From positions 434,001-498,000 of the forward strand of contig NZ_QXFH01000070.1 in assembly GCF_003581615.1 (NCBI RefSeq): 64,000 nt of DNA, written 5' to 3'. Positions within the stretch are counted from its first letter, which is position 1. Each line of letters starts with the position of its first letter. Below, in pieces: positions 53,560 to 62,492 of the stretch. The DNA comes from Flagellimonas lutimaris (GTDB lineage: Bacteria > Bacteroidota > Bacteroidia > Flavobacteriales > Flavobacteriaceae). The translations under genes and the position numbers were made by a program. The notes beneath the pieces were generated by a model that searched no databases, was not told the origin of the DNA, and worked only from the letters and a program-made list of their open reading frames with translations.

Positions 53560-54483
53560 ATGAAAAGGACGTTTTTTCTTTGGATAGTTTTGATAGTGTC
53601 AGCAATGGCACACAATGCTACCTATGCCCAAGAAGAACAAGAAAGTGCCGATGTCTACCTAGAAGAATATACCGATGAGTTTCAAGAAAACTTCTTTGAA
53701 GCCTTGAAACAAAAAGGTATCCAAAACTACGATAGGGCCGTGGATTTATTTTTGAAATGTAAGCAATTGGAGCCTGATAATAGCGTGGTTAATTACGAAT
53801 TGGCCAAAGCCTATATGTTGGATAAAAAATATGTCCAAGCCCAAGATTATGCCATTGAAGCATTACTATCTGAACCTACGGATTATTGGTATTTGGACAA
53901 TTTACTGACCATTTTGGACAAACAAGGAAGTCCGATGGAGACCGTAAAGCAGCGAATACCTTACGAGAACAAAAAGCTTCAGCTAAATATGGCCGTCTCT
54001 TTTTTCAAAATGAAGAAATACGAGGATGCACAAAAAGTATTAAGCGGGTTAGAAGATTCCCAACTGAAATCGGACTTGAATCGAAAAATAAACGATTCCC
54101 TAGAAAAGGGGAAGCAAGAACAAATCGCTACAATAGCTCAAAAAAAAAGGGAAAACGTAGATGATGACCCGTTGACACAGTTAAAGGCACAGATGGAGCA
54201 ATTGATAGCCACTTCTGACTTTAAAAACCTGTTGAGTGAGTCTCAGGAAGCACTGGACTCTTATCCTTTGCAACCCTATTTTTATTACGCTTATGGTACT
54301 GCTTTAAACATTACAGGGAATCTCAATAAGGGAATAGAGGTCTTGGAGAGTGGACTTGATTACCTTTTGGACGATGAAAATTTGAAGAACAAGATGTATA
54401 AGCAGCTTTCCGAGGCCTATTCCAAAATTGGAAACACCCAAAAAGCAAACGAATATTTGAACAAGATTAATTCAGGATTATAA
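53560..54483 (+). CDS. Secreted tetratricopeptide-repeat protein
   Basis: A 307-residue protein with a signal peptide (cleavage after about residue 23, ATYAQ) and at least five TPR-like helices (for example YDRAVDLFLKCKQLEPDNSVVNYELAKAYML in two parts, and ALDSYPLQPYFYYAYGTAL). It probably acts as a periplasmic scaffold. Its last base overlaps the next start (TAATG), so it is coupled with the DUF4292 gene. Confidence 0.85.
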   Translation: MKRTFFLWIVLIVSAMAHNATYAQEEQESADVYLEEYTDEFQENFFEALKQKGIQNYDRAVDLFLKCKQLEPDNSVVNYELAKAYMLDKKYVQAQDYAIEALLSEPTDYWYLDNLLTILDKQGSPMETVKQRIPYENKKLQLNMAVSFFKMKKYEDAQKVLSGLEDSQLKSDLNRKINDSLEKGKQEQIATIAQKKRENVDDDPLTQLKAQMEQLIATSDFKNLLSESQEALDSYPLQPYFYYAYGTALNITGNLNKGIEVLESGLDYLLDDENLKNKMYKQLSEAYSKIGNTQKANEYLNKINSGL

Positions 54484-55262
54484 TGCACCTATATAAAAAC
54501 ATATCAAGAATTTCCATATTAATGGTTTTCCTTCTCACCCTCGGGTCTTGTAAGAGTACCAAGTCTATTTCGGGCGGAGAGGTTAATGCAAAAATGTCCG
54601 CCAAAAATATTATCACTGCGCATTACTCCAATCAGCCAAAATTTAAAACATTGAGAGGTAGGGTTAAGATTGATTATGCCAACGGTGACGATTCGCAAGG
54701 TGTAAATGTGAGCCTTCGCATGGAAAAGGATAAGGTAATTTGGATGAGTGCACCTCTTGGTGTGGTCAAAGTCAACATTACTCCAAAAAGGGTGTCTTTT
54801 TATAACAAACTACAAAACGAGTATTTTGATGGAGATTTTAGTTATTTAAGCAACTTGTTAGGAACAGAACTCGATTTTGAAAAGGTACAGAACCTATTGC
54901 TTGGAAATGCCGTTTTGGACTTGAGAAAAGAGAGGTTCAATTCAGAAGTGTATAATGGGAACTACCAATTGAAACCGAAAAGGGCCAGAGAACTTTTTAA
55001 AATATTGTTTCAACTGGAGCCCAAGAATTTTAAAATTGCTGAGCAAGAAATATCGCAACCGGAAAACGCAAGACAGTTAATGGCTAAATATACCTACCAG
55101 GATATTTCTGGAAATGTACTGCCCGACGAAGTAAAGATTATAGCCGAGGAAGCAGGTGGTTTAACCACCATAGATTTGAGCTTTCGCAATTTGGAACTCA
55201 ATAAACCCATGAATTTTCCCTATAAAGTGCCAAAGGGATATGATAAAATTACATTAAAGTAA
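54483..55262 (+). CDS. DUF4292 family lipoprotein
   Basis: A 259-residue lipoprotein; signal ending LTLGSC (Cys about residue 24). The mature part has the half-barrel pattern of LolB/LolA-like proteins: GRVKIDYANGDDSQGVNVSLRMEKDKVIWMS and VSFYNKLQNEYFDGDF. It matches DUF4292, a Bacteroidota family whose members may handle lipids or lipoproteins (inference from fold). It lies between the TPR gene and the EnvC-like gene with one-base junctions. Confidence 0.85.
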   Translation: MHLYKNISRISILMVFLLTLGSCKSTKSISGGEVNAKMSAKNIITAHYSNQPKFKTLRGRVKIDYANGDDSQGVNVSLRMEKDKVIWMSAPLGVVKVNITPKRVSFYNKLQNEYFDGDFSYLSNLLGTELDFEKVQNLLLGNAVLDLRKERFNSEVYNGNYQLKPKRARELFKILFQLEPKNFKIAEQEISQPENARQLMAKYTYQDISGNVLPDEVKIIAEEAGGLTTIDLSFRNLELNKPMNFPYKVPKGYDKITLK

Positions 55263-55263
55263 T

Positions 55264-56490
55264 ATGAAAGGTAAAATTTCATATTTTATTTATTGTCTAT
55301 TAGTTACACTTTTTATTTCAACTACCTCGTATGCTCAAACGAGTGAACAAAAAGTGCTGGAGGCAAAACGGGAACGTTTGCAAAAAGAAATCAAAGAAAT
55401 CAATAGATTGCTTTTTGCGGAGAGAAAAGAAAAAGGTTCTGTTTTGGATCAAATGGAGGCTTTGGACAATAAAATCAATGTTCGTCAAGAGCTGATTCGA
55501 GTTACTAATCAACAGTCAAATCTCCTCAATAGACAAATCAATGTAAACATCAGGAATATTAGTAAGCTACGCGAAGATTTGAAAATTCTAAAAGATGATT
55601 ACGCGAATCTTATTCAAAAAACCTATCAGAACAAATCCCAAAGTAACAGGTTGATGTTTTTGTTGTCTGCCGAAAACTTTTTTCAGGCCTTTAAAAGACT
55701 TCAATACATGCAACAATATGCAAAGCATAGGAAAAAGCAAGGTGAAGGAATCGTCAAGAAAACCGAGGAGCTCACACAGCTCAATCAAGATTTGGTTCGT
55801 CAACGTAAAGAAAAGGAACAGCTTCTAGTTGAAAACCAAAGAGCCAAGGCCGAACTTTCCAAAGAAATAGAGTCTCAAAAAAGCCTTTTAACGAGCATCA
55901 AACAAAATGAAGCAAAATACTCAACTGCTATTGCAAATAAGCAAGCTGAGGCACGTAAAATTGATCGGGAGATAGAACGATTGATTAAAAGTGCCATAGC
56001 CAGTTCCAATAAGAGTTCGGGAAAATCTACCAGTAGCGCAACTTTTGCCTTAACGCCCGAAGCAAAATTGCTGGCGAACAATTTTTCTTCCAACAAAGGA
56101 AGACTCATTTGGCCTGTGGAAAAAGGGGTAAAGAGCCAAGGATATGGGGTATATGCGGATAAACTTTATCCTGGAATAAAACACAGGAACAATGGGGTGA
56201 CCATAACTACGGACAAGGGTAGCAAGGCGAGGGCCATTTTTGAAGGAGAGGTTATCGCCATTTTATCCGTTCCCGGCGGCAGTAAAGGGGTTCAAATAAA
56301 GCACGGTAACTATATCAGCACGTATTATAATTTGTCCAATCTGTATGTTAAAAAGGGGGACAGGGTTGCTGTTAAAGAGGTTTTGGGGGAAATAAATACC
56401 AATCGGTTTGACGGCACTACCAAATTGAAGTTTTATCTTTATAAAGACTCCAATCGGTTAAATCCCGAAGATTGGATCTACCAACTCTAG
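55264..56490 (+). CDS. EnvC-like murein hydrolase activator (degenerate M23 domain)
   Basis: A 408-residue protein: signal peptide (cleavage after YAQ, about residue 25), a long coiled coil (about 30-250, for example LEAKRERLQKEIKEINRLL) and a C-terminal LytM domain. The zinc-binding residues are lost: the HxxxD site reads HRNNGV and the HxH site reads KLKFYL. This is the mark of EnvC-type proteins, which do not cut peptidoglycan themselves but activate N-acetylmuramoyl amidases at the septum. It contrasts with the intact M23 at 5 kb. Confidence 0.9.
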   Translation: MKGKISYFIYCLLVTLFISTTSYAQTSEQKVLEAKRERLQKEIKEINRLLFAERKEKGSVLDQMEALDNKINVRQELIRVTNQQSNLLNRQINVNIRNISKLREDLKILKDDYANLIQKTYQNKSQSNRLMFLLSAENFFQAFKRLQYMQQYAKHRKKQGEGIVKKTEELTQLNQDLVRQRKEKEQLLVENQRAKAELSKEIESQKSLLTSIKQNEAKYSTAIANKQAEARKIDREIERLIKSAIASSNKSSGKSTSSATFALTPEAKLLANNFSSNKGRLIWPVEKGVKSQGYGVYADKLYPGIKHRNNGVTITTDKGSKARAIFEGEVIAILSVPGGSKGVQIKHGNYISTYYNLSNLYVKKGDRVAVKEVLGEINTNRFDGTTKLKFYLYKDSNRLNPEDWIYQL

Positions 56491-56494
56491 CATT

Positions 56495-57331
56495 ATGAAG
56501 AAAATAACAGATTTACAAGGCTCCTTTGAATTGCACAATGGGGTCCAGATGCCCTATTTTGGATTGGGCGTTTATCTTTCCAAAGATGGAAGCGAAGTAA
56601 TTAATGCAGTAAAGGAAGCTTTGAACCATGGCTACAGGCATATCGATACAGCATCCATTTATGATAATGAAGAAGGAGTAGGTAAAGGAATCCAAGAAAG
56701 TAATGTGAACCGAAAGGATGTTTTTTTGGTGAGCAAGGTTTGGAACACAGACCAAGGATATGATGCCACCCTAAAAGCATTTGATGCCAGTTTAGAGCGA
56801 TTGGGAACCGATTATTTGGATTTGTATTTGATACATTGGCCCAAAGGAGAACTGTCCAAAGAAACTTGGAAAGCGCTCGAAAAACTGTACAAGGAAAAAC
56901 GGGTGCGTGCCATAGGCGTGAGCAACTTTTTGCAGCATCATTTAGAAGATTTGCTGACTTCCACAGAGATTGTACCCATGGTGAACCAAATGGAATTTCA
57001 TCCCTATTTGGTACAACAGGATTTGATAGATTTCTGTAATTCCAAGGGAATTCAATATGAAGCATGGTCCCCTATGATGCAAGGTAACATCTTTGATTTG
57101 GATATAATGAAGGATTTGGCTGCAAAATACAACAAGACCATTGCACAGATAGTTTTGCGATGGGACCTTCAAAAAGGGGTGGTTACTATTCCAAAATCAT
57201 CCAAAAAAGAACGCATTATAGCCAATTCCGACCTTTTCGATTTTGAACTTTCGGAAGAAGATATACAATTGCTCGATGGATTGGACAAAGGCAAACGATT
57301 TGGCCCAAATCCCGACAATTTCGATTTCTAA
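56495..57331 (+). CDS. Aldo/keto reductase
   Basis: A 278-residue NADPH-dependent reductase with the family's tetrad: Asp and Tyr in HIDTASIYDNEEGVGKGI, Lys in LVSKVWN and His in LYLIHWPKG. The NADPH-binding block IPKSSKKERIIANSDLF is at the C-terminus. It resembles bacterial 2,5-diketogluconate reductase-type enzymes with broad aldehyde substrates. It begins four bases after the EnvC-like gene. Confidence 0.93.
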   Translation: MKKITDLQGSFELHNGVQMPYFGLGVYLSKDGSEVINAVKEALNHGYRHIDTASIYDNEEGVGKGIQESNVNRKDVFLVSKVWNTDQGYDATLKAFDASLERLGTDYLDLYLIHWPKGELSKETWKALEKLYKEKRVRAIGVSNFLQHHLEDLLTSTEIVPMVNQMEFHPYLVQQDLIDFCNSKGIQYEAWSPMMQGNIFDLDIMKDLAAKYNKTIAQIVLRWDLQKGVVTIPKSSKKERIIANSDLFDFELSEEDIQLLDGLDKGKRFGPNPDNFDF

Positions 57332-57341
57332 AGGCTTAGGC

Positions 57342-57854
57342 TTATGAAGTGAAAAGAGCCTTTAGCTCTGTGGCATCCCCAGGCTTCATTTTTCCCGCAA
57401 GAACCAAGCTCAACTGTTTTCTCCTAAGTGCTGCGGCGTAGCGTTCCTTTTCCAAGTCCGTTTCTGGCTCCAAAGGAGGAACTTCGGTAGGTTTTCCAGT
57501 ATCATCTACAGCTACAAAGGTATAAATGGCTTCATTGGCCTTTGTGCGTTCCCCTGTAAAACGATCTTCTATCCATACATCCAGAAAAATCTCCATGGAG
57601 GTCTTAAACGCCCTGGAAACTGATGCTTCTACGGTTACTACGCTACCAAGTGGAACGGCTCTGTTAAAAGCCACATGATTCACCGAAGCGGTCACCGTAA
57701 TTCTACGACTATGCCTACGTGCCGAAATACTGGCAGCTCGGTCCATACGAGCCAATAATTCGCCGCCAAAAAGATTGTTGAGCGGGTTGGTTTCACTAGG
57801 CAAGACCAAATCGGTCATTACCGTACGGGATTCACTAGGAGTTTTAGCGCGCAT
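57342..57854 (-). CDS. Acyl-CoA thioesterase (YciA/BACH hotdog family)
   Basis: A 170-residue single hotdog domain. The N-terminal ESRTVMTDLVLPSETNPLNNLFGGELLARMD contains the Asn-x4-GG-x5-D pattern of acyl-CoA thioesterase active sites. SVNHVAFNRAVPLGSVV and EAIYTFVAVD follow. It hydrolyses acyl-CoA to free acid and CoA in the cytoplasm. The C-terminal tail is basic. Convergent with the aldo/keto reductase across ten bases. Confidence 0.92.
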   Translation of the reverse strand: MRAKTPSESRTVMTDLVLPSETNPLNNLFGGELLARMDRAASISARRHSRRITVTASVNHVAFNRAVPLGSVVTVEASVSRAFKTSMEIFLDVWIEDRFTGERTKANEAIYTFVAVDDTGKPTEVPPLEPETDLEKERYAAALRRKQLSLVLAGKMKPGDATELKALFTS

Positions 57855-57912
57855 ACCTTTAAATTTTGCGCAAAGATATTGAAGTGTGGAGTGGTTTTAA
57901 AGGAAAGCAGGA

Positions 57913-58857
57913 TTATTTCTCGGAAAGCATCCAAGCATCCCTAGAATCTTCGGCTTTTACTTTTCTTAAAAAGACAAGTGCTTCTTTAGGATCCTGAAAG
58001 CTATCATAAGCTACTTGGTGAAGCCCATATTTGTTCACGCCCAAATAAAAGGCGTTGTATCCCTTTTCCCTGAGTTGGTTTACTCTTTTCTCGGCATTTT
58101 GTTCTTCACGGAAAGCTCCAGCAATCACGTGGTGTTTGCCCAATTGTTTTTTGATCACACTGATGTTGATGGCAGGCAATTCCAATGGGGCACTTTCAAA
58201 AAAAGTAGCTTCTTGAATCAAACGGGATACTTCTTGTTGGGCATCTTGCTGAGCGGCCACTTCTTTTTGTTGAAGGTCACCATAGGTGCGATACGAAGTG
58301 ACCCCTAAGGAAACAGCCAATAAAAAGATGGCTGCATACTTTAACCAAGGTCTAAACGAAGTTTGTTCCCTTTTTTCTGGAGTGATGATGAATGGAATAC
58401 GTTCTTCCAATTCTTCCACCTCTTCTTTGATAACTTCACGCTGAATGGGTCTGGCAGCAAAGGTGGATAGACCAAAAGAAGATGTCAAAAAGTTGATTTT
58501 TTCCTCAGGCTGGAACTGAATACGTTGTTCGCTGTTATGCCAAAGTTTACCAATGCCAAAAAGCTCAATACTTTCCCCATGGGCCAGTTTATGGTTCCAA
58601 TCTTGGGCAATGTTTTCCACTTCCTGAAGCATATCTTCGTATCCCAAATTTTTTTCTTTGGAAATATGAGAAACCAACAATCCATCATTTTTGGAAAGTT
58701 GCGCATTAAAGGAAATGGTCTTGCTTGGTGGCACCAAAGTGTTGGTGGCCGAATCAATTTCTGCGGATTTACTATGAGCCAAAAAAGCGCCAAAACCCGG
58801 CACTACGACACAGTTGTAATCGAACAATAGTTTTTCTATGTATGAATCAATCCGCAT
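57913..58857 (-). CDS. HU-CCDC81-like and SPOR-domain membrane protein
   Basis: A 314-residue protein: an N-terminal HU/CCDC81-like domain (MRIDSYIEKLLFDYNCVVVPGFGAFLA), a second HU-like part (ESIELFGIGKLWHN), one membrane helix (about residues 178-195, AAIFLLAVSLGVTSY), and a C-terminal SPOR domain (KHHVIAGAFREEQNAEKRVNQLRE). SPOR binds denuded glycan at division septa, so the cytoplasmic HU-like part would be held near the septum. The ATG at 58857 is chosen because the conserved domain starts there. It is divergent from dprA, which is usual in this group. Confidence 0.9.
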   Translation of the reverse strand: MRIDSYIEKLLFDYNCVVVPGFGAFLAHSKSAEIDSATNTLVPPSKTISFNAQLSKNDGLLVSHISKEKNLGYEDMLQEVENIAQDWNHKLAHGESIELFGIGKLWHNSEQRIQFQPEEKINFLTSSFGLSTFAARPIQREVIKEEVEELEERIPFIITPEKREQTSFRPWLKYAAIFLLAVSLGVTSYRTYGDLQQKEVAAQQDAQQEVSRLIQEATFFESAPLELPAINISVIKKQLGKHHVIAGAFREEQNAEKRVNQLREKGYNAFYLGVNKYGLHQVAYDSFQDPKEALVFLRKVKAEDSRDAWMLSEK

Positions 58858-58962
58858 AGCCACAAATATTGCAAAAAAAGGGACAGCACAAAATATGCTG
58901 GATAACTTTTTATCAACATTTGAAAATCTGTATTTTGTGAACAACTTTGACTCCCAAATCAA

Positions 58963-60069
58963 ATGACTGAACCTGAAATTATTGCGGCTTTACGGCTGCA
59001 AAGTATTCCCAATATCGGGGATGTTACTGCCAAAAAATTAATTGCCTACTGCGGAAGCCCAAAAGCCATTTTTGAGGATAAACCGCATCATCTTTTAAAA
59101 ATCGATGGGATTGGCAAGATGACGTTGAAAGGTCTACACGATTCAATCCATCTTGAAGAAGCCCAAAAAGAGTTCGAGTTTTTGTCCAAAGAGGACATAG
59201 CTATCTCTTATTTTATGGATGATGACTATCCTGCTCGTTTGAAACATTGTGTAGATGGACCCATTTTGTTGTTCCAACGCGGCAATATCGATTTGAAGCA
59301 TCAAAAAGTCATTAGCGTCGTCGGTACCAGGAACGTGACCAACTACGGAAGCTCGTTTTGTCATCAATTTATTGAGGAGATTGCCCCATTAAACCCGAAT
59401 TATTGTGAGCGGATTGGCTTATGGGGTGGATATAGCCGTTCAAAAGCGGCCATGGACCATGGATTACAAACCATTGCCTGTATGGCGCATGGGCTTAATC
59501 AGATTTATCCCAAGGTGCATTCCAAATACAAATCCAAAATAGAAGCGAATGGTGGTTTTATGACGGAATTTTGGAACACCAGTTAACCTAGTCGCGAGAA
59601 CTTCCTCAAACGTAACCGCATTATTGCGGGCATCAGTGAGGCTACCATAGTTATCGGGTCTGCGGAGAAAGGAGGCAGTTTGTTTACGGCAGATTTGGCC
59701 CATGGTTACAACAGAGAGGTGTTTGCGGTTCCCGGAAGGGCAACCGATAAATGGAGTAAAGGGTGTAATGACCTCATTAAATATCAAAAAGCACATTTAT
59801 AGACCTCGGCTGCGGAGCTGATTTACCTATTGGGATGGGAAATTGAGGCGGAAAAGTGGAAAAAAACGGTACAAAAACAGCTGTTCATCGAGTTGGATGA
59901 AACAGAACAGTCAATCTACTCTTACTTGCAGTTGAACGGGAAACAACTGCTGGATACCGTGGCTTTAGAGTGTAATCTGCCCATTTTTAAGGTTTCGTCA
60001 ACTTTGCTGAACATGGAAATGAAGGGTGTGATCCGACCATTGCCCGATAAAATGTTCGAGGCGGTGTAA
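58963..60069 (+). pseudogene. dprA: dprA pseudogene (DNA-processing protein A)
   Basis: The frame spans 368 codons, normal for DprA. It runs through an N-terminal helix-hairpin-helix part (IPNIGDVTAKKLIAYCGS), the Rossmann region (VISVVGTRNVTNYG), the RENFLKRNRIIAGIS motif and a C-terminal winged helix (59830-60069). It is broken in four places. A TAA at 59584-59586 interrupts NTS*PSRENF. A TAG at 59800-59802 interrupts AHL*TSAAEL. Between about 59397 and 59445 a base is gained and then one lost, so 15 codons are out of frame; the other frame there reads IVSGLAYGVDIA, the DprA signature. DprA loads RecA on incoming DNA in transformation. Confidence 0.9.
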
Positions 60070-60073
60070 GCAA

Positions 60074-60154
60074 TGTCATACTGAGCGTAGCGAAGTATCT
60101 CAAAGATGCCATTAATCTTGAGATTCTTCATCTTCGCTTTGATTCAGAATGACA
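60074..60154. repeat. Palindromic intergenic element after dprA
   Basis: TGTCATACTGA (60074-60084) and TTCAGAATGACA (60143-60154) form an imperfect terminal inverted repeat, with inner arms AAGTATCTCAAAG and CTTGAGATTCTT. Its ends resemble the element at 49431-49507. The sequence is of the 'TGTCAT..TGAGCGTAGCGAAGTATC' type common between Bacteroidota genes. Confidence 0.65.
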
Positions 60155-60384
60155 GGATGCTACTTATCCATTAAATTGTACAACTAAACGAATTGAAATA
60201 TATGAAGTTACCCGTTTATCGAGATAGATGATAACAGAACAGTCACTCTTTTTTTGGGTGTAGTTTAACGGAAACTTGCCACAATAAATCGGGATTTGAG
60301 TAAAAAAAATCCCAGAACTAAGGTTTTTGCCCAATTCTTCAGTTAATCCAAAACAGTAAAAACAGATAGATTTTCGACAAAAAA
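60155..60384. other. Non-coding gap before the trpS 3' end
   Basis: No credible gene on either strand and no clear terminator for trpS; a T-rich stretch on the minus strand at about 60300-60310 is the only candidate. Confidence 0.4.
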
Positions 60385-61353
60385 CTAATATCCTAACTTT
60401 TCACGAACGCGCCCCAAAACCTCATTGGCCACTTTTCGCGCTTTTTCTGCACCAAAAGCTAAAGCTTCGTCTACTTCGTTTTTGTGGTTCATATAGTATT
60501 CGAACTTTTCGCGAGGCTCTTCAAATTTTTTCAAAATGAGCTCGTACAATGCCTGTTTTGCATGTCCATAGCCGTAATTTCCAGCCAAGTAGTTGGCACT
60601 CATTTCCTCAATCTGTTCTGGAGAAGCCAAAAGTTTGTATAAGGCAAACACATTGTCCTTACTTGGGTCTTTGGGCTCTTCCATCGGTGTGCTGTCCGTC
60701 ACAATCCCCATAATCTGTTTGCGCAATTTTTTGTCCGTTTGGAACAAATTAATGAGGTTACCGCGGCTTTTGCTCATTTTTTCACCATCCGTTCCCGGAA
60801 CATACATGGTCTGCTCGTGGACCTTGGCTTCGGGCATCACAAAAGTTTCTCCCATTTGGTTGTGGAATCTGGATGCCACATCGCGTGTCATTTCCAAATG
60901 TTGTAGCTGGTCTTTCCCTACGGGAACAATGTCCGCATCATACAACAAAATATCGGCGGCCATAAGCATAGGATAGCTGAACAAGCCTGCATTTACATCT
61001 TCCAATCTATCGGCTTTGTCTTTAAAGGAGTGGGCCAATGTTAATCTTTGATATGGAAAAAAACAGCTGAGGTACCAAGCCAGTTCTGCGGTTTGTGGAA
61101 TATCGCTCTGCCGGTAAAAAACGGTTTTTTCAATGTCAAGCCCAAAGGCGAGCCAAGCAGCTGCAATGGCGTAAGTGTTGTTCCTCAGCAGTTCCCCATC
61201 TTTAATCTGGGTGAGGGAGTGCATATCAGCAATAAAGAGGAACGAATCGTTCTTGGGATCTTCCGCCATTTTAATGGCAGGTGCAATGGCACCCAATATA
61301 TTCCCCAAGTGCGGTGTTCCTGTACTTTGTATTCCTGTCAGAATTCGGGCCAT
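60385..61353 (-). CDS. trpS: Tryptophan-tRNA ligase
   Basis: A 322-residue class I aminoacyl-tRNA synthetase. The HIGH-equivalent motif TPHLGN is at the N-terminus (GIQSTGTPHLGNILGAI), the KMSKS motif is intact (GEKMSKSRGN), and PMLMAADILLYDADIVPVGKDQLQH carries the tryptophan pocket. Length is normal. It charges tRNA-Trp. The gene is single, with the start codon 84 bases from the GlsB-like gene's end. Confidence 0.97.
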   Translation of the reverse strand: MARILTGIQSTGTPHLGNILGAIAPAIKMAEDPKNDSFLFIADMHSLTQIKDGELLRNNTYAIAAAWLAFGLDIEKTVFYRQSDIPQTAELAWYLSCFFPYQRLTLAHSFKDKADRLEDVNAGLFSYPMLMAADILLYDADIVPVGKDQLQHLEMTRDVASRFHNQMGETFVMPEAKVHEQTMYVPGTDGEKMSKSRGNLINLFQTDKKLRKQIMGIVTDSTPMEEPKDPSKDNVFALYKLLASPEQIEEMSANYLAGNYGYGHAKQALYELILKKFEEPREKFEYYMNHKNEVDEALAFGAEKARKVANEVLGRVREKLGY

Positions 61354-61437
61354 GCTTAATTTTTGCCCGTAAAAGTAAGCATCCCGTACATATAAAAAAA
61401 GCGGTTATGAACGCTAAAATGTTTTATGGGCACAAAG

Positions 61438-61680
61438 TTATTTTTTGAAAAGGCCTGCTATGAAAAGAATTGCCACGGCACCAATTACTCCAGTGATTAA
61501 ATCGCCGAGAATACCTGAACTTATATGAATGTCCAAAGCTCCAAATAACCAGTTGCCAACGGCGCCCCCAACAATTCCTAAAATAATGTTCAATAGGGCA
61601 CCAAATCCGCCACCTTTCATAATTTTACCGGCAAGCCAACCTGCGAGGGCCCCGATTAACAATGCATATAAAATACCCAT
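61438..61680 (-). CDS. GlsB/YeaQ/YmgE-family stress-response membrane protein
   Basis: An 80-residue protein with three hydrophobic, Gly-rich segments (LIGALAGWLAGKIMKGGGFG, NIILGIVGGAVGNWLFGAL, and GVIGAVAILFIAGLFKK). It belongs to the transglycosylase-associated family, which lacks transglycosylase activity despite the name. Its function is unknown; relatives respond to acid and envelope stress. The ATG at 61680 is preferred because the conserved part starts there. Divergent from plsC with 57 bases between. Confidence 0.88.
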   Translation of the reverse strand: MGILYALLIGALAGWLAGKIMKGGGFGALLNIILGIVGGAVGNWLFGALDIHISSGILGDLITGVIGAVAILFIAGLFKK

Positions 61681-61737
61681 GCTATAAGATTTTATGGTTA
61701 GTCCTATAAAGATATTCAAAAATTCTACTTTTGGCCC

Positions 61738-62469
61738 ATGGTTGAAATAATCAGAAACGTTGGTCATGTGTTGTACAGGGTATGGTTCTATGTGCTGGTT
61801 ACTGTTCCCATTCTATTGTTTTTCCCTTTTTTGCTCATCTTTACTATTTCGGAAAAGACCTACCCCCAATTTTTTTGGTTGGCCCGGAATTTATGGGCAA
61901 GACCCATTTTGTATGGTATGGGCTGTTTTCCTAAAATTGTGCGTGAACAGCTCATGAAGAGAGGGAAAAGTTATATGTTGGTAGCAAACCACACCAGCAT
62001 GCTCGATATTATGTTGATGCTTCATGTTAGTAGAAATCCTTTTGTTTTTGTTGGAAAAAAGGAATTGGTGAACATTCCCATTTTTGGATTTTTCTACAAA
62101 AGAGTTTGTATAATGGTAGATCGTGATAGCGTTCGAAGCAGAACAGGGGTTTATCGTAGAGCCCAGAGGAGATTGGACCAAGGGTTGAGCATTTGTATCT
62201 TTCCAGAAGGAGGGGTTCCCGAAGAGGACATTGTTTTGGACAAGTTTAAGGATGGGGCCTTTAAAATGGCCATTGCACATAAGATTCCAGTTGTGCCCAT
62301 GACCTTTTACGATAATAAAAAAAGATTCTCATTCACGTTTTATAGTGGTGGACCAGGACGAATTAGAGTAAAAGTCCACCAATTTTTTGAAACAGGTATT
62401 TTAAGTGCAGAAGATACTTCGACTTTGAGAGAGGAGGTAAGAGATGTGATTCTTAAGGATTTGGAATGA
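61738..62469 (+). CDS. plsC: 1-acyl-sn-glycerol-3-phosphate acyltransferase
   Basis: A 243-residue membrane-bound acyltransferase. An N-terminal membrane helix (about residues 10-35), the catalytic HX4D motif in NHTSMLDIMLML, and the FPEG-type motif (CIFPEGGVPEED) are all present. It adds the second acyl chain to lysophosphatidate in phospholipid synthesis. Length fits the short PlsC class. It is transcribed alone, facing the broken histidine kinase gene. Confidence 0.93.
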   Translation: MVEIIRNVGHVLYRVWFYVLVTVPILLFFPFLLIFTISEKTYPQFFWLARNLWARPILYGMGCFPKIVREQLMKRGKSYMLVANHTSMLDIMLMLHVSRNPFVFVGKKELVNIPIFGFFYKRVCIMVDRDSVRSRTGVYRRAQRRLDQGLSICIFPEGGVPEEDIVLDKFKDGAFKMAIAHKIPVVPMTFYDNKKRFSFTFYSGGPGRIRVKVHQFFETGILSAEDTSTLREEVRDVILKDLE

Positions 62470-62492
62470 CGGTGTATAAAAGCGTTCTTTTT

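Noticed and set aside
58963-59586. A short, independent 207-residue DprA-like gene
   Set aside because: The frame continues past the stop codon with conserved DprA sequence, so it is the first part of a pseudogene.
59830-60069. A separate 79-residue gene
   Set aside because: It is the winged-helix end of the broken dprA, in the same frame.
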